Counted from the first letter of the stretch, positions 1-9,104 are shown. The stretch is DNA of 64,000 nucleotides from an uncultured Caldilineaceae bacterium (GCA_951813625.1 CATOTS010000014.1:122086-186085); one strand, 5' to 3'. Notes: generated from the letters alone by a model not told the origin. Translations and numbers: made by a program.

Positions 1-2
1 AG

Positions 3-1418
3 CCACTGCTTTCCTGGTCCGACCTGCCTTGGGAGCAGGTGCAGTTCAATCCCGGCACGGCCGGCGTCGTGCACGACCCCGACGACGGTCTCTTCAAGAT
101 GTGGTACTGGCAGGGCTTGACCGGAAATCCCTTCAACGAAGGGCAGGTACTCTGTTACGCCGAATCCAAGGACGCGCTCCGATGGGAGAAGCCCCTGCGC
201 GACGACTGCATACCGTTTCAGGGACATACGGCAACCAACATCGTCCATCCCGACGTATCGCAGTCCGGCCTTGCGCTCAACCATGACCGCAGCGATCCCG
301 ACCGCAAATATCTGCTTGTCAACTGGCCGCCCGAAGCGGCTCGCGGGCGTCCGCCGGGCAGCCACCGGCTTTCGCGCGTCGACGCCTCGCCCGACGGCAT
401 ACAGTGGCATACGATCAGCGAGGAGAGCGCGTTTCCCCACCACCACGAGCAGAAGATCTTCTGGGACGAGAGCATCCAACGCTGGGTCGGGTTCAGCCAG
501 TACTCCCATCACCAGAACTTCATCTACCGCAAGCGCCAGATTGGCCGCCAGGAGAGCGCCGACTTCATCAACTGGTCGCCCAAAGAGGTCGCCCTCTCCG
601 CCGACTGGGATCCAAACCTGCCGCCCGACCTGGAAATGCACGACATGTCCGTGCGCAAAGTTGGGGGACTCTACATCGGCATCACCGGCGAGTTTAAGGC
701 CGAACCCTTCTGGCAGGAGCGGCACGGCCACAACTGGCGCGACCAGGCATTCTGCCGTTTGGGCCTCTACACCAGCCGCGACGGCAAGCGCTGGCAGCGG
801 GTCGGCGGCCCCATTCCCTGGGTCGACACCGGCGCCCCCGGAGACCAGGATTACGGATTCGCCTGCTTCACCCCGGCCGGGTCTCTCGTCCACAACGGCC
901 GCATGGTGATCCCCTACAGCGCCAACCCGCAAAAGCAGAACTGGCTGCACCTCGAGCCGCCGACCCTGCTCTATCCCCGGGAAGAGTTCGCACGCCGGCA
1001 GCAGGAATGGAAGGCGCGCGCGGCGATACAAGGCGGGCCTGAGACCCGGAGGGCGGTCAACGGCCTGATTCTGCGCGAAGACGGCTGGGCCCGGCTCGAG
1101 CCGGTGTACGAGAGCGCCCGCGTCTTCACGAAACAGTTTGTGTTCGAAGGGGATACCCTGCGCGTAAACGCCGACTGCCGCTACGGATACGTTCGCGTCG
1201 AGCTACTCGATCCCTGCTTCCAGCCCTATGAAGGCTTCTCGGCGGAGCTCTGCGAACCCCTCGTCGGACCGCCCGACCAGGTCTGGCATACGGTGCGCTG
1301 GCAGGGCGGCAGCGACCTGCGCTCGCTATGGAACAAGCCGGTCCGCGTCCGCTTCCATCTGCACGAGGCCAGCCTTTACTCATTTCAGTTTCTTTATTCA
1401 GAAGATGGTGTAGAATAG
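3..1418 (+). CDS. Five-bladed beta-propeller glycosidase-like protein (5' truncated by the window edge)
   Basis: The reading frame is open from base 3 and the residues before the first possible start (GTG at 39) still match the paralogue at 7384-9078 (PLLSWSDLPWE against PLIAYEDLPWE), so the true start lies outside the window. The visible 472 residues show repeated propeller-blade motifs (DPDDGLFKMWYWQG, DSADFINWSP-like, YTSRDGKRW) and a C-terminal beta-sandwich with the signature VNADCRYG...RVELLD...WNKPVRVRF...LYSFQF. Folds of this kind belong to the GH32/GH43/GH68-like superfamily; the exact substrate cannot be told. I see no signal peptide because the N-terminus is missing. The next gene, the predicted selenoprotein, follows after 45 bases and may be co-transcribed. 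Copies of this family recur five more times in the window. Confidence 0.75.
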   Translation, partial: PLLSWSDLPWEQVQFNPGTAGVVHDPDDGLFKMWYWQGLTGNPFNEGQVLCYAESKDALRWEKPLRDDCIPFQGHTATNIVHPDVSQSGLALNHDRSDPDRKYLLVNWPPEAARGRPPGSHRLSRVDASPDGIQWHTISEESAFPHHHEQKIFWDESIQRWVGFSQYSHHQNFIYRKRQIGRQESADFINWSPKEVALSADWDPNLPPDLEMHDMSVRKVGGLYIGITGEFKAEPFWQERHGHNWRDQAFCRLGLYTSRDGKRWQRVGGPIPWVDTGAPGDQDYGFACFTPAGSLVHNGRMVIPYSANPQKQNWLHLEPPTLLYPREEFARRQQEWKARAAIQGGPETRRAVNGLILREDGWARLEPVYESARVFTKQFVFEGDTLRVNADCRYGYVRVELLDPCFQPYEGFSAELCEPLVGPPDQVWHTVRWQGGSDLRSLWNKPVRVRFHLHEASLYSFQFLYSEDGVE

Positions 1419-1463
1419 CCGCATAACGGACCTTCTTCCGCATTCCCACAGAGAGGAGCAAAT

Positions 1464-3107
1464 ATGGCAGCCAAACTGAATGTTCACAACCCAATGGGCT
1501 ACCCGCCCCAGATCGACCAGAAACACCTGGCCCCACGCGTCAGCGACCTGGCCGGAAAGACTGTCTACCTGGTCGACTGCCGCTTCGACGACGGCGACAT
1601 CCTGGTCGAGCAGATGGCGAACTGGTTTCGCGAGAACCGGCCCGACATTGGCATCGAAGTGCGGCGCAAATCCGGCGTCTACACCGAGCGCGACGAGTCG
1701 CTCTACAACGAGATTCAGCAAAAGGGGGCAGGGGCCATCATGGCCGTCGGGCATTGAAGTACCTGTGCGCCGGCGGTCGCCGACCAATGCATTATTCTGG
1801 AAACCGAGTACAACGTTGCCACGGCCTCCATCCAGACGGGAATCTTTGAGCCTCTGGTGAAGGCATCCACACTGCAGCAGGGCATTCCCTACCTGCGTCA
1901 TGCATTCGTGCCGCAGCCGGTGATGGGCCGTTCGCCGGAGCAGCTGCGCGCCTACGTTGACGGCCCCGACGACATTACGGGGCGTCCGTTCATGAGCGAG
2001 GTCATTGCGGCTCTCACGCGCGCGCCCTCGGGGGAGGAGGTACGCACGCACGCCTTTGACCGCTCGACGCCCCGCTTTGTCGAACCGGACAGCGAAGAGA
2101 ACCTGCACCAGTTCTTCGTGGACAACAGTTGGACCGACATGCTGCCTATCATTTTGCCCACAGAGGAACGGGTAGAGGCGATGCTGCAGGGAACCAGCCG
2201 CAGCCCGGACACGGTGGTGGGACACATGCGGCCAACGTCGACACGTGAAGCCTGGGAGTACACCGTCGAAAAAGTGGCGGTCAACGCGGTGATGGCCGGG
2301 GCCAAGCCCGAATACTTCCCCGTGATCCTCGCCTTGGCGGCGACCTGCGCGTCGGCCCGCGGCAGCACAACGAGCTCGGCGGCGTCGATGGTGGTGGTCA
2401 ACGGTCCGGTGCGTCGCGAGATCGAGATGAACTGGGGCATAGGCGCGATGGGCCCATACAATCATGCCAATGCCACGATCGGCCGCGCCTACGGCCTGCT
2501 TTCTCAAAATCTGCAGGGCGGCTCGATCCCCGAGGTGACCTATCTGGGGTCGCAGGGCAACAACTATTCCTACAATAGTGTCACCTTTGCCGAGAATGAA
2601 GAGCGGAGCCCGTGGGTGCCCTTCCATGTGCAGCACGGCTTCGAAGCGGACCAGAGCGCGGTCAGCGTCTTCGGCGGCTGCCGTTCAACCGCGTTCAACC
2701 TGGGTCTGCGGGCGAAGCACTGGGAGGACCACGTGCGCAACATGCTGCGCGGGCTCAACCCGCACAACCCCCCGACTTTTGTGCTCGATCCGATCACGGC
2801 GCAGCAGTTCATCGACCGCGGCGGCTTCGACACCAAGGAGAAGCTGATCCAGTGGGTCCACGACAATGCGACCATGCCCGCTGGGATCTACTGGGACTAC
2901 CAGTTGATCGAGAATTACGTATATCCACTTGCGCTGAACGGGGTTGAGCCGCACGCCGGTAAGCTCAAGGTGGCGAGCGATGAGATGATTCCGGTCTACG
3001 ATCTCGACGACATTCATGTCGTAGTGGTTGGCGGCGAGACGAATGGCTACTGGCGCATCATGGGGTGCAACTACAGCGGCACTTCCTCGATCGACGACTG
3101 GCGTTGA
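1464..3107 (+). CDS. UGSC-family predicted selenoprotein (Sec at residue 98, UxxC motif)
   Basis: One frame runs from ATG 1464 (ribosome site AGAGGAG seven bases upstream) to 3107 and is interrupted only by TGA at 1755-1757. Read as selenocysteine this gives GHU-S-T-C, a UxxC redox motif at residues 98-101, within a 547-residue protein. The sequence continues in the same frame with strong coding character (CAPAVADQCIILETEYN, then VEKVAVNAVMAGAKPEYFP, NGPVRREIEMNWG, ANATIGRAYGLL). A UGSC-type selenoprotein family with Sec or Cys at this point is known from marine metagenomes; its function is unknown, a thiol/selenol redox or lyase role being a guess. A SECIS-like hairpin sits 13 bases after the TGA. 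selA, selB and selC are not in the window, so Sec insertion is inferred. If TGA were a true stop, the products would be a 97-residue peptide and a separate 416-residue piece starting at GTG 1857 without a clear ribosome site. Confidence 0.82.
1755..1791 (+). promoter_or_regulatory. In-frame UGA codon with bacterial SECIS-like stem-loop
   Basis: The UGA is at 1755-1757. Bases 1771-1782 form CGGC-GGUC-GCCG, a 4-bp GC stem with loop GGUC, closing to CGGCG/CGCCG if the loop is only GU. A lower stem of U1766-G-C with G1789-C-A1791 can extend it across an internal loop. Bacterial SECIS elements place an apical loop with a conserved G (often GGU, as in the E. coli fdhF loop AGGUCU) about 16-37 bases after the UGA; here the G lies 18-19 bases away. 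The pairing is seen in the sequence; the function is inferred. Confidence 0.65.
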
Positions 3108-3200
3108 TTGCGTGGGCGCCTTCGGTAAACGGGACCGGGCAGAAGGCGGGTTGTGAGTCAGCGAGCTGGCCGATTCAATTCGCGCAAGATGTTCGAATCT

Positions 3201-3253
3201 ATCAGGCAGGGCGACGGTAGGAAAACTCTCTTCTCTCCTTCGCCCTGCCTGAT
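3201..3253. repeat. Perfect 14-bp inverted repeat with 25-base loop
   Basis: The left arm at 3201-3214 (ATCAGGCAGGGCGA) is exactly complementary to 3240-3253. It lies 93 bases after the selenoprotein stop and 107 bases before the dioxygenase start. No T-run follows the right arm, so it is not a standard intrinsic terminator; a transcript-end or mRNA-stability hairpin is possible. Confidence 0.6.
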
Positions 3254-3314
3254 GCGCGTACTCAAGCGTAACCCTATTTGCCGTGCCCTTCCGGCACCGT
3301 CAGGGAGTGAGTGC

Positions 3315-3359
3315 CAGCGGAGACAATGGCAGCGGAGACAATGGCAGCGGAGACAATGC
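3315..3359 (+). repeat. Three tandem 15-bp units, each with GGAG and ATG
   Basis: The unit CAGCGGAGACAATGG is repeated three times (last base changed). Each copy carries GGAG four bases ahead of an ATG (3326, 3341, 3356), and the last GGAG also serves the ATG at 3361 of the dioxygenase gene. The repeat ATGs are in a different frame from the gene. Confidence 0.9.
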
Positions 3360-3360
3360 G

Positions 3361-4137
3361 ATGGATGAAATCGCGCACCTACGTTCGGAGGGCTACTGTC
3401 TACTCAGAGGGGTAATCCCCGGCAACTTGGTTACGGCAATACGCGAGGAGATAGACTGTGCTCGCGATGCCGGCCTTGAAGCATACGACAGGCTCGACTG
3501 GTCGGCGGTCACACATATGCTGACCCTTGCGCCCTATTTCGCCGACGTCCGTCTGCTTGATGTGGTGCGAACGATGTTCAATCATGCGCAGGTGCGAATC
3601 TCGCAGACGGAATTCAAGAGCGTGCCTCCCCGCAGCGACCCACCTGATTGGCGCGGCTACCACACCGACTGGCCGCATGACCTGACGGATCGCTCACTCT
3701 GCGGGCGGGTGAACCAACCATTTCCCGATAGCATCATGAGCATTACCTCGATCTGGATGCTATATCCATTCACGCGGGAAAATGGCGCTACCTGGGTCGT
3801 GCCCGGCACCCATCGCGACCTCAGAAACCCGCGCGGGGAGAAGGATGGGATCGACGAGCATCGTTCCATTGTGAGTGAGCGGCAGGTCTGCGGCGACGCA
3901 GGAGACGTCATCTTGATCGACAGCCGCATCTGGCACTCTCGGGGGGCCAACACAACCGACGAGGTCCGGACTTCGGTGGTCGCCCGTTACTCGCCCTGGT
4001 GGCTGAGCACGGAGTACGGTAAGCGCAACGCTGCATTCGTTCCTGCCCACATCTTTGACAGATTCCCGCAGCCACTGCAGGAACTGTACGCCCACAGGCG
4101 GGGCAAGCGGCGGCCTGTGCAACACTTTCCTGCATAA
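3361..4137 (+). CDS. Phytanoyl-CoA dioxygenase (PhyH) family Fe(II)/2-oxoglutarate oxygenase
   Basis: The 258-residue product has the family's iron triad: H101-x-D103 (GYHTDWPHD) and distal H192 (RIWHSRGAN), with R203 as the likely 2-oxoglutarate binder (TTDEVRTSVVARYSPWW). The NGATWVVPGTHR segment is the usual PhyH strand. Such enzymes hydroxylate small organic substrates in the cytosol; the substrate here is unknown. I chose ATG 3361 because the peptide MDEIAHLRSEGYCLLRG matches the normal family N-terminus and GGAG lies nine bases upstream; an upstream start at 3283 would only add repeat-encoded residues. This is the first of four PhyH genes in the window, and three of them lie next to or near propeller genes. 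Confidence 0.9.
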   Translation: MDEIAHLRSEGYCLLRGVIPGNLVTAIREEIDCARDAGLEAYDRLDWSAVTHMLTLAPYFADVRLLDVVRTMFNHAQVRISQTEFKSVPPRSDPPDWRGYHTDWPHDLTDRSLCGRVNQPFPDSIMSITSIWMLYPFTRENGATWVVPGTHRDLRNPRGEKDGIDEHRSIVSERQVCGDAGDVILIDSRIWHSRGANTTDEVRTSVVARYSPWWLSTEYGKRNAAFVPAHIFDRFPQPLQELYAHRRGKRRPVQHFPA

Positions 4138-4213
4138 CACCTTCCTGCACAACCGCGCGGGCGTCCCCGGCCTGCTCGCTGCGGGTAGCAGAATACAAGG
4201 GCTGGGTGGTCAA

Positions 4214-4888
4214 CTAACTGTCAAGCAAAGGGAAGAAGCGGGGTTTGAGCATTTTAGAGATATCCGGACCCGTGATGAAGCCATGCGGTAACAATAGGTC
4301 CAGATTGGGATCGCGCTCGATGACGTGCAGTTCGGTTTCTCCCGTTTGCGGGTCGGACACTGTGCAGCGGATCGAGTGAGCGCTTGCGTCGCAAGTAGCC
4401 GGGGCAAGTTTGCAGGTAAAGTCGCTTGTGTCATCAGAGGGCGCGCAGTCGTAGTCGAAGCCGGTAAACTCAGCGAACGGGACGATACGATTGAACGGAT
4501 TGGACTCGCTGGCGGCAACCTCCCCGTCGACGGAGTCTGGAAAGGAGAAAACATCGTACTCCTTCCACAGCGCCAGATCCTCTTCGCCAAGCGGGACCGA
4601 CCGACCTATGTTGAAGTCGTAGACGAAGTAACCTGCCTGTGGGCTCTGGCTGCTCTGGCAGCTTTCGAGTTGGGCCTCAAGAGAATTCAATCGGGCGACG
4701 GTGGCGCCATCGTTTAATGCACAGGCCTGCAGGTAGAGCAGCTGCTGCCCGAATGGTCCACCTACGTACCGACGAATTGCCTGGCCTTCTCTGTAGCCTC
4801 TTGCGAGAAAGTATCCTGCGGCTGCCAAGATCAGTAGGAATAGCCCAATTGCGAATCGTGCCGCAGTTTTCCTGTTGAAAAGACGCAT
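4214..4888 (-). CDS. Membrane-anchored hypothetical protein
   Basis: I do not recognise this 224-residue protein. From ATG 4888 it begins MRLFNRKTAARFAIG followed by a single hydrophobic segment (about residues 12-28) ending in GYFLARGYREG, so it is probably N-anchored with the rest outside. The exported part has five scattered cysteines (CALND, ESCQSS, YDCAPS, FTCKL, ATCD..IRC) that could pair as disulphides. A longer start at 4981 adds 31 residues without hydrophobic character and is less likely. It is convergent with the upstream dioxygenase gene and divergent from the propeller relic at 5074. No ribosome site is strong. Confidence 0.6.
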   Translation of the reverse strand: MRLFNRKTAARFAIGLFLLILAAAGYFLARGYREGQAIRRYVGGPFGQQLLYLQACALNDGATVARLNSLEAQLESCQSSQSPQAGYFVYDFNIGRSVPLGEEDLALWKEYDVFSFPDSVDGEVAASESNPFNRIVPFAEFTGFDYDCAPSDDTSDFTCKLAPATCDASAHSIRCTVSDPQTGETELHVIERDPNLDLLLPHGFITGPDISKMLKPRFFPLLDS

Positions 4889-5073
4889 AGCGTGCTGGAC
4901 TCTTTCGGTTTCTTGCTGCAAGTCTGATTCTCCCAAATATAAGGCGGGGTTCCCAACTCCGCTAAGGCAGCAAGACGGCATTGGGAGGCGAGAATGCGAA
5001 TCGCTACCGACTCAACGCAGGCAGGCTGCCGGAGGTTCCCACTTGAAACCTGGCCGCACCGAACGAGGCGACA

Positions 5074-5592
5074 GTGATGGCAGATGCGCCAGAAAGGAAG
5101 AATCCGCTCGAGCAATTGGAAGTCCCCGAAGGAGCGAGCGTGTCTGCCGCGGGAAGGAGGAGGTCCCCCTCTGGTGTCCCTACGTCCTGCAGGAATATGC
5201 GCTGCCGTTTTCCCATCTCGACGCTGAGCCACAGCTCTTCCTCGACAACTACCCGGTCGAGTGGCCCTACGACCTGAATCGGGTCATGCAGCAGCCGCGC
5301 AAAGTTGAGGGGCCGGTGATGCGGTTCGACGGCTTTGCCTGGGAGGGCGCAGGTCGAGGTTTTGGATGACGAGATTGAGCCGATCGCCGGATTCGCACGC
5401 GACGACTGCGATCTCATCCGCGGGGACTCGATTGCCCACGAGGTGAGGTGGCGAGGCGACCCGGACGTGCGCAGTTTGTGGAGCCGGCCAATCCGGCTGA
5501 AGATATACTTGACCGACTGCTGGCTCTACAGTTTTCGTTTCGGCAATGCAGATTCCGAGCACCTGCTCAAGGCGATGCGAAGGGAAGGTTGA
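5074..5592 (+). pseudogene. Decayed propeller-family gene with internal deletion
   Basis: Two ends of the propeller family are joined with the middle missing. A start-like segment begins at ATG 5074/5077 (MADAPERKNPLEQLEV), then a frameshift near 5140-5160 moves to the frame that encodes LPFSHLDAEPQLFLDNYPVEW and FDGFAWEG. Around 5345 the reading jumps frame again into the C-terminal domain (VEVLDDEIEPIAGFA, HEVRWRGDPDVRSLWSRPI, LYSFRF) ending at 5592. Intact paralogues have about 370 residues between these points. The C-terminal part ends two bases before the start of the sugar dehydrogenase gene. Confidence 0.8.
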
Positions 5593-5593
5593 A

Positions 5594-7162
5594 GTGAAAC
5601 TAATTGTACCCATTGTCGTCTTGATTGTCGTTCTGTTGACAGCGGCCTGCGTACCCATAGAGGGTGACGAAATCTCGATAGCATCGCTGGTTGAAGGGGA
5701 GCAGCATGAAGTCATAAACATCGCCGGCTGGGGAGTGATTCACGTGTCCGATGGTTCTTGGAACAAACACCTGGCTGTTGATGGTGACTTCGAGACCTGG
5801 TGGTCGGCCGATGATTTCGCTCCGCAATGGCTGGAAGTAGAGCTTACAGATTCCTACTTGGTGGAGAGAGTGGAAGTTTCCGTCTCGCAGGTGCGGCCGG
5901 GGCCGGGGACGCACGAAATTACACTGAGAGATGCTGCTGGCAGCATTGTAGTCAAACAGGAGTTCAAAACTCACATGTCTTCTGACGGGGACAACTTGGT
6001 TATGGAGGTCGATCCTCCCCGTCAGGTTGGGGCAGTTGAGATCTCAGCCAAGCAACATGAAGGTTGGGTTGCCTACCGTGAAGTGCAGATATTTGCCCAA
6101 AGGCCATTCTTCGACATTTCAGGAGACTTGTGGATTGAAGGTTTGATTCAACCTGTATATTTGACCCACGCAGGTGACGGAAGCGGGCGTATCTTCGTGC
6201 TCGAAAGGGAAGGGAGAATTCGCATTGTCAAGGACGGTGTCCTCCTGCAATCGCCCTTCCTGGACATTTCTGAGAGTGTGTCTACTTACTATCATCAGGG
6301 CCTCCTTGGGTTGGCCTTTCCTCAGGGCTACGAGGAACATGGCCGTTTTTACATTACCTACATAAGTGAAGATGGCCGGAACATCATCAGCCGTTTTGCA
6401 GTAAGTCGGGAAGCCGACAGGGCCGACCCAGACAGCGAAGAGGTTATTCTGTCTTTCGCCCAGCCAGGGGGTACCCACACTGCCGGGACGATTGCTTTCG
6501 GCCCGCGTGACGGTTACCTTTACATCGCTGCCGGCGACGGGACCGAGGCTGGGAAGGGCGTTGCCGCCCAGGACACCGAGGCCCTTTCAGGGAAGATATT
6601 GCGGATCGACGTTGGGTCTCATGCTGGGCCTTACACAGTGCCGACCGATAATCCGTTTGTGGGAACGCCTGGCTACGCACCGGAAATCTGGGCGCTTGGC
6701 CTGCGCAATCCCTGGGGCATGGCCTTTGACCGGCAGTCAGGCTCACTTTTCATACCCGACTCAGGCCAAGACACGCAAGAGGAAGTAAACTTCCAGCAGG
6801 CTGGCAGCCGCGGCGGCTTCAACTACGGGTGGCCCCACTGGGAAGGTGATATCTGCAAAGAGGCATGTGAGCTCGACAATTTGAAACAGCCAGTGGCTAC
6901 CTTCAACTCACATGGCCGCGAGTTTGGGTGTGCAGTTGTCGGAGGAGCGGTCTATGCAGGTGTGTTTCTGTACGCCGATTTTTGCACTGGCAAAGTCTGG
7001 GCATTGCATAAAGGAGAACAATCGGGATGGAAGGCAGAGCTTGGAGCGCAATTGGGGGTCCCCGTTAGCAGCATTGGCGCCGATGAGGCGGGCAGCGTGT
7101 TTGCGGTGGGCTATGCAACCGGTAGCATTTTCAGGCTGATTGAGGCAAATGCCAACCGTTGA
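5594..7162 (+). CDS. PQQ-type soluble sugar dehydrogenase lipoprotein with N-terminal discoidin-like domain
   Basis: The 522-residue product starts at GTG 5594, with AGGGAAGG five bases upstream. It opens with a lipoprotein signal (VKLIVPIVVLIVVLLTAAC, lipid-bearing Cys near residue 19). Residues about 40-165 look like an F5/8-type (discoidin) jelly-roll (DGDFETWWSADDFAPQWLEVEL), often sugar-binding. From about 175 onward it is a glucose/sorbosone dehydrogenase beta-propeller (GLLGLAFPQGYEEHGRFYITY, GTHTAGTIAFGPRDGYLYIAAGDG, LGLRNPWGMAFD, GFNYGWPHWEGD). Members oxidise aldose sugars with PQQ at the outer membrane face or cell surface. It follows the propeller relic directly and precedes an intact propeller gene, so a role in sugar use fits. 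Confidence 0.88.
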   Translation: MKLIVPIVVLIVVLLTAACVPIEGDEISIASLVEGEQHEVINIAGWGVIHVSDGSWNKHLAVDGDFETWWSADDFAPQWLEVELTDSYLVERVEVSVSQVRPGPGTHEITLRDAAGSIVVKQEFKTHMSSDGDNLVMEVDPPRQVGAVEISAKQHEGWVAYREVQIFAQRPFFDISGDLWIEGLIQPVYLTHAGDGSGRIFVLEREGRIRIVKDGVLLQSPFLDISESVSTYYHQGLLGLAFPQGYEEHGRFYITYISEDGRNIISRFAVSREADRADPDSEEVILSFAQPGGTHTAGTIAFGPRDGYLYIAAGDGTEAGKGVAAQDTEALSGKILRIDVGSHAGPYTVPTDNPFVGTPGYAPEIWALGLRNPWGMAFDRQSGSLFIPDSGQDTQEEVNFQQAGSRGGFNYGWPHWEGDICKEACELDNLKQPVATFNSHGREFGCAVVGGAVYAGVFLYADFCTGKVWALHKGEQSGWKAELGAQLGVPVSSIGADEAGSVFAVGYATGSIFRLIEANANR

Positions 7163-7383
7163 CGGCCCAGGTTATTCTGATTCTTCGTTTTCCTGGCACG
7201 CAACGAGGCCTAGGGGGAGATCCTGCGAAATCGCACTACTGCTGCTACCAGACTACGGGCAGTCATCGCAATGATGTGGGGGCCTTTCGTATGATTGGAT
7301 TCGTCCTTCCGGTCGCGGTGGGGTAGCCGATACATGCGGCTGAAGAAACGGGAAACTTTTCGCTTGTCGGGAATGAGGATGCC

Positions 7384-9078
7384 ATGACTAATCATGAATC
7401 TGTCGATGCGCCTGAAGCGCGAAGCGAGACCGAGCTCGTCGACACGAACCGTGCGATGGAGGAGACCTGGGCGGGTGAGCGGACTGTAGACGCCCTCACC
7501 TACCCCTATTTCAATCCGCCCTACCGCCTCCCATTCAAGCATATCGGCACACAGAAGCAGCTCTTCCTGGACAACTACATTCTGGATGAACTGATCGATG
7601 CGGAGCGGGTCATTGCCGGGCCCGACAAGGCGGAGGCTCCTCTCATCGCGTATGAAGACCTGCCCTGGGAGCGCTACCATTTCACCTGTGTCCCGGCGGC
7701 GGCCCTGTACGACCCGGACGACAGTCTCTACAAGATGTGGTACAAGACGCTGGTGAGCGGCAACACGAATTCGGCGCAGGGGACCGAGGTCGTGCTCTGC
7801 TACGCCGAATCGGCGGACGCGCTGCACTGGTACAAGCCAATGCGAGACGATTGCCAGCCGTTCGGGGACCAGGAGCGGACCAATATCGTCATACGCGACT
7901 TCGACAACGGCACAATCGTCCTCAATCACGACAGGAGCGATCCCGCGCGTAAATTCCTGGCTGTATACAACCCCTCGATGGAGGCCGTCCGCCGCGGGAA
8001 TCGCGTCATGTCGCGCGTAGCCGTCTCGCCGGACGGGATCAGCTGGCAGGTGATCAACGACGATACGCCCTTCCGCCATCACCATCAGATGCGCGTCATC
8101 TGGGACAAAGCCTACGGCAAGTGGGTCGGCTACTCGCAGGCCTCGCACGCGTTCGCCAGCCACCTGCACTTTCGTACCATCGGCCGCCAGGAGAGCGCCG
8201 ACTTTGTCAACTGGTCGCCAAAAAAGGTCATTCTCTCGGGCGACTGGGATCCCAGCGTCGGCCCCAATGTTGAGTTTCACACGATGTCGGTGCGCAAAGA
8301 GGGCGGCCTATACATCGGCATCGTCGAAGAGGCGCACGGCGAACACCAATGGCTGGTCAACCGCAACGGCAGCAACCAGCGCGACCAGTTCCATGTCAAG
8401 GCCGCGCTCTACGCCAGCCGCGACGGGCATCGGTTCTTTCGCGCCGACGGCTACCGGCCCTGGGCGGATAACGGGCTGCCCGGCAGCCAGGATTACGGCT
8501 ACCTGGCCCATACTGTGTCCGACTACTTGCTGCACGATGGCCGCATGGTTATCGCCTACTCCGCCTTTCCGCATAAGCAGCGCGACACGAGAACCGCCGG
8601 CGTCTCCAACCATGCGCCCGCGGCTTCGTCCAGGGCTTCCAGGCAACATATAGAGGAGCTGAGCAATCACGGCATGGGCAGTCCGAAGATGGACAGGGTG
8701 CGGCGGGGAGCGCCTATGCAACGCGGCATCGGCGGACTTCTGCTGCGCGAGGACGGCTGGGCCGCGCTTCGTCCCAAGTATGAGGCGGGTGACGTCATTA
8801 CGAAACAGTTTGTTTTCGAAGGCGACGGGTTGCGGGTCAACGCCGACTGCGCCTACGGCACGATACGCGTCGCGCTGCTCGACTCTGAACTCAAGCCGTA
8901 TCCCGGCTTCAGCCTTGAGGAGTCGGTCCCGCTGCACGCGTCGTCTTCGCAAATCTGGCATACGGCGGCCTGGGCAGGCGGGCCTGACCTACGTCAACTG
9001 TGGAACAAGCCGGTGCGGATCCAATTCTCATTGCTTGAGTCCACCCTGTACGGCTTCCAGTTTCGGGCACAGGGTTGA
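7384..9078 (+). CDS. Five-bladed beta-propeller glycosidase-like protein (full-length copy)
   Basis: The 564-residue protein starts at ATG 7384 with GAGGA about six bases upstream. No signal peptide is present, so it is probably cytosolic. After a variable 50-residue head comes the family mark KQLFLDNYILDELIDAERVI (about residues 59-78), followed by blade repeats (YDPDDSLYKMWY, CYAESADALHWYKP, VSPDGISWQVI, ESADFVNWSPKK, YASRDGHRFF). Residues 455-564 are the C-terminal beta-sandwich (VNADCAYGTIRVALLD, LWNKPVRIQF, LYGFQF). It is the closest relative of the gene at 3-1418 (IGRQESADF.NWSPK is shared). The neighbouring glycosidase-like gene at 9105 starts 27 bases downstream, so both are likely in one operon. 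Confidence 0.82.
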   Translation: MTNHESVDAPEARSETELVDTNRAMEETWAGERTVDALTYPYFNPPYRLPFKHIGTQKQLFLDNYILDELIDAERVIAGPDKAEAPLIAYEDLPWERYHFTCVPAAALYDPDDSLYKMWYKTLVSGNTNSAQGTEVVLCYAESADALHWYKPMRDDCQPFGDQERTNIVIRDFDNGTIVLNHDRSDPARKFLAVYNPSMEAVRRGNRVMSRVAVSPDGISWQVINDDTPFRHHHQMRVIWDKAYGKWVGYSQASHAFASHLHFRTIGRQESADFVNWSPKKVILSGDWDPSVGPNVEFHTMSVRKEGGLYIGIVEEAHGEHQWLVNRNGSNQRDQFHVKAALYASRDGHRFFRADGYRPWADNGLPGSQDYGYLAHTVSDYLLHDGRMVIAYSAFPHKQRDTRTAGVSNHAPAASSRASRQHIEELSNHGMGSPKMDRVRRGAPMQRGIGGLLLREDGWAALRPKYEAGDVITKQFVFEGDGLRVNADCAYGTIRVALLDSELKPYPGFSLEESVPLHASSSQIWHTAAWAGGPDLRQLWNKPVRIQFSLLESTLYGFQFRAQG

Positions 9079-9104
9079 TTCAATTTACGGAGGAAACTGG
9101 GAAG

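Noticed and set aside
1755..1757. TGA as an ordinary nonsense mutation or the end of a short gene
   Set aside because: Coding signal continues in frame, the stop coincides with the redox position of the UxxC motif, and a SECIS-like hairpin follows. It is kept as an alternative until sel genes are found.
1398..2636. 412-codon open frame on the - strand
   Set aside because: It is antisense to the selenoprotein gene and has low-complexity composition typical of a GC-rich shadow frame.
3315..3359. CRISPR-like array
   Set aside because: Units are contiguous without spacers and only three copies are present.
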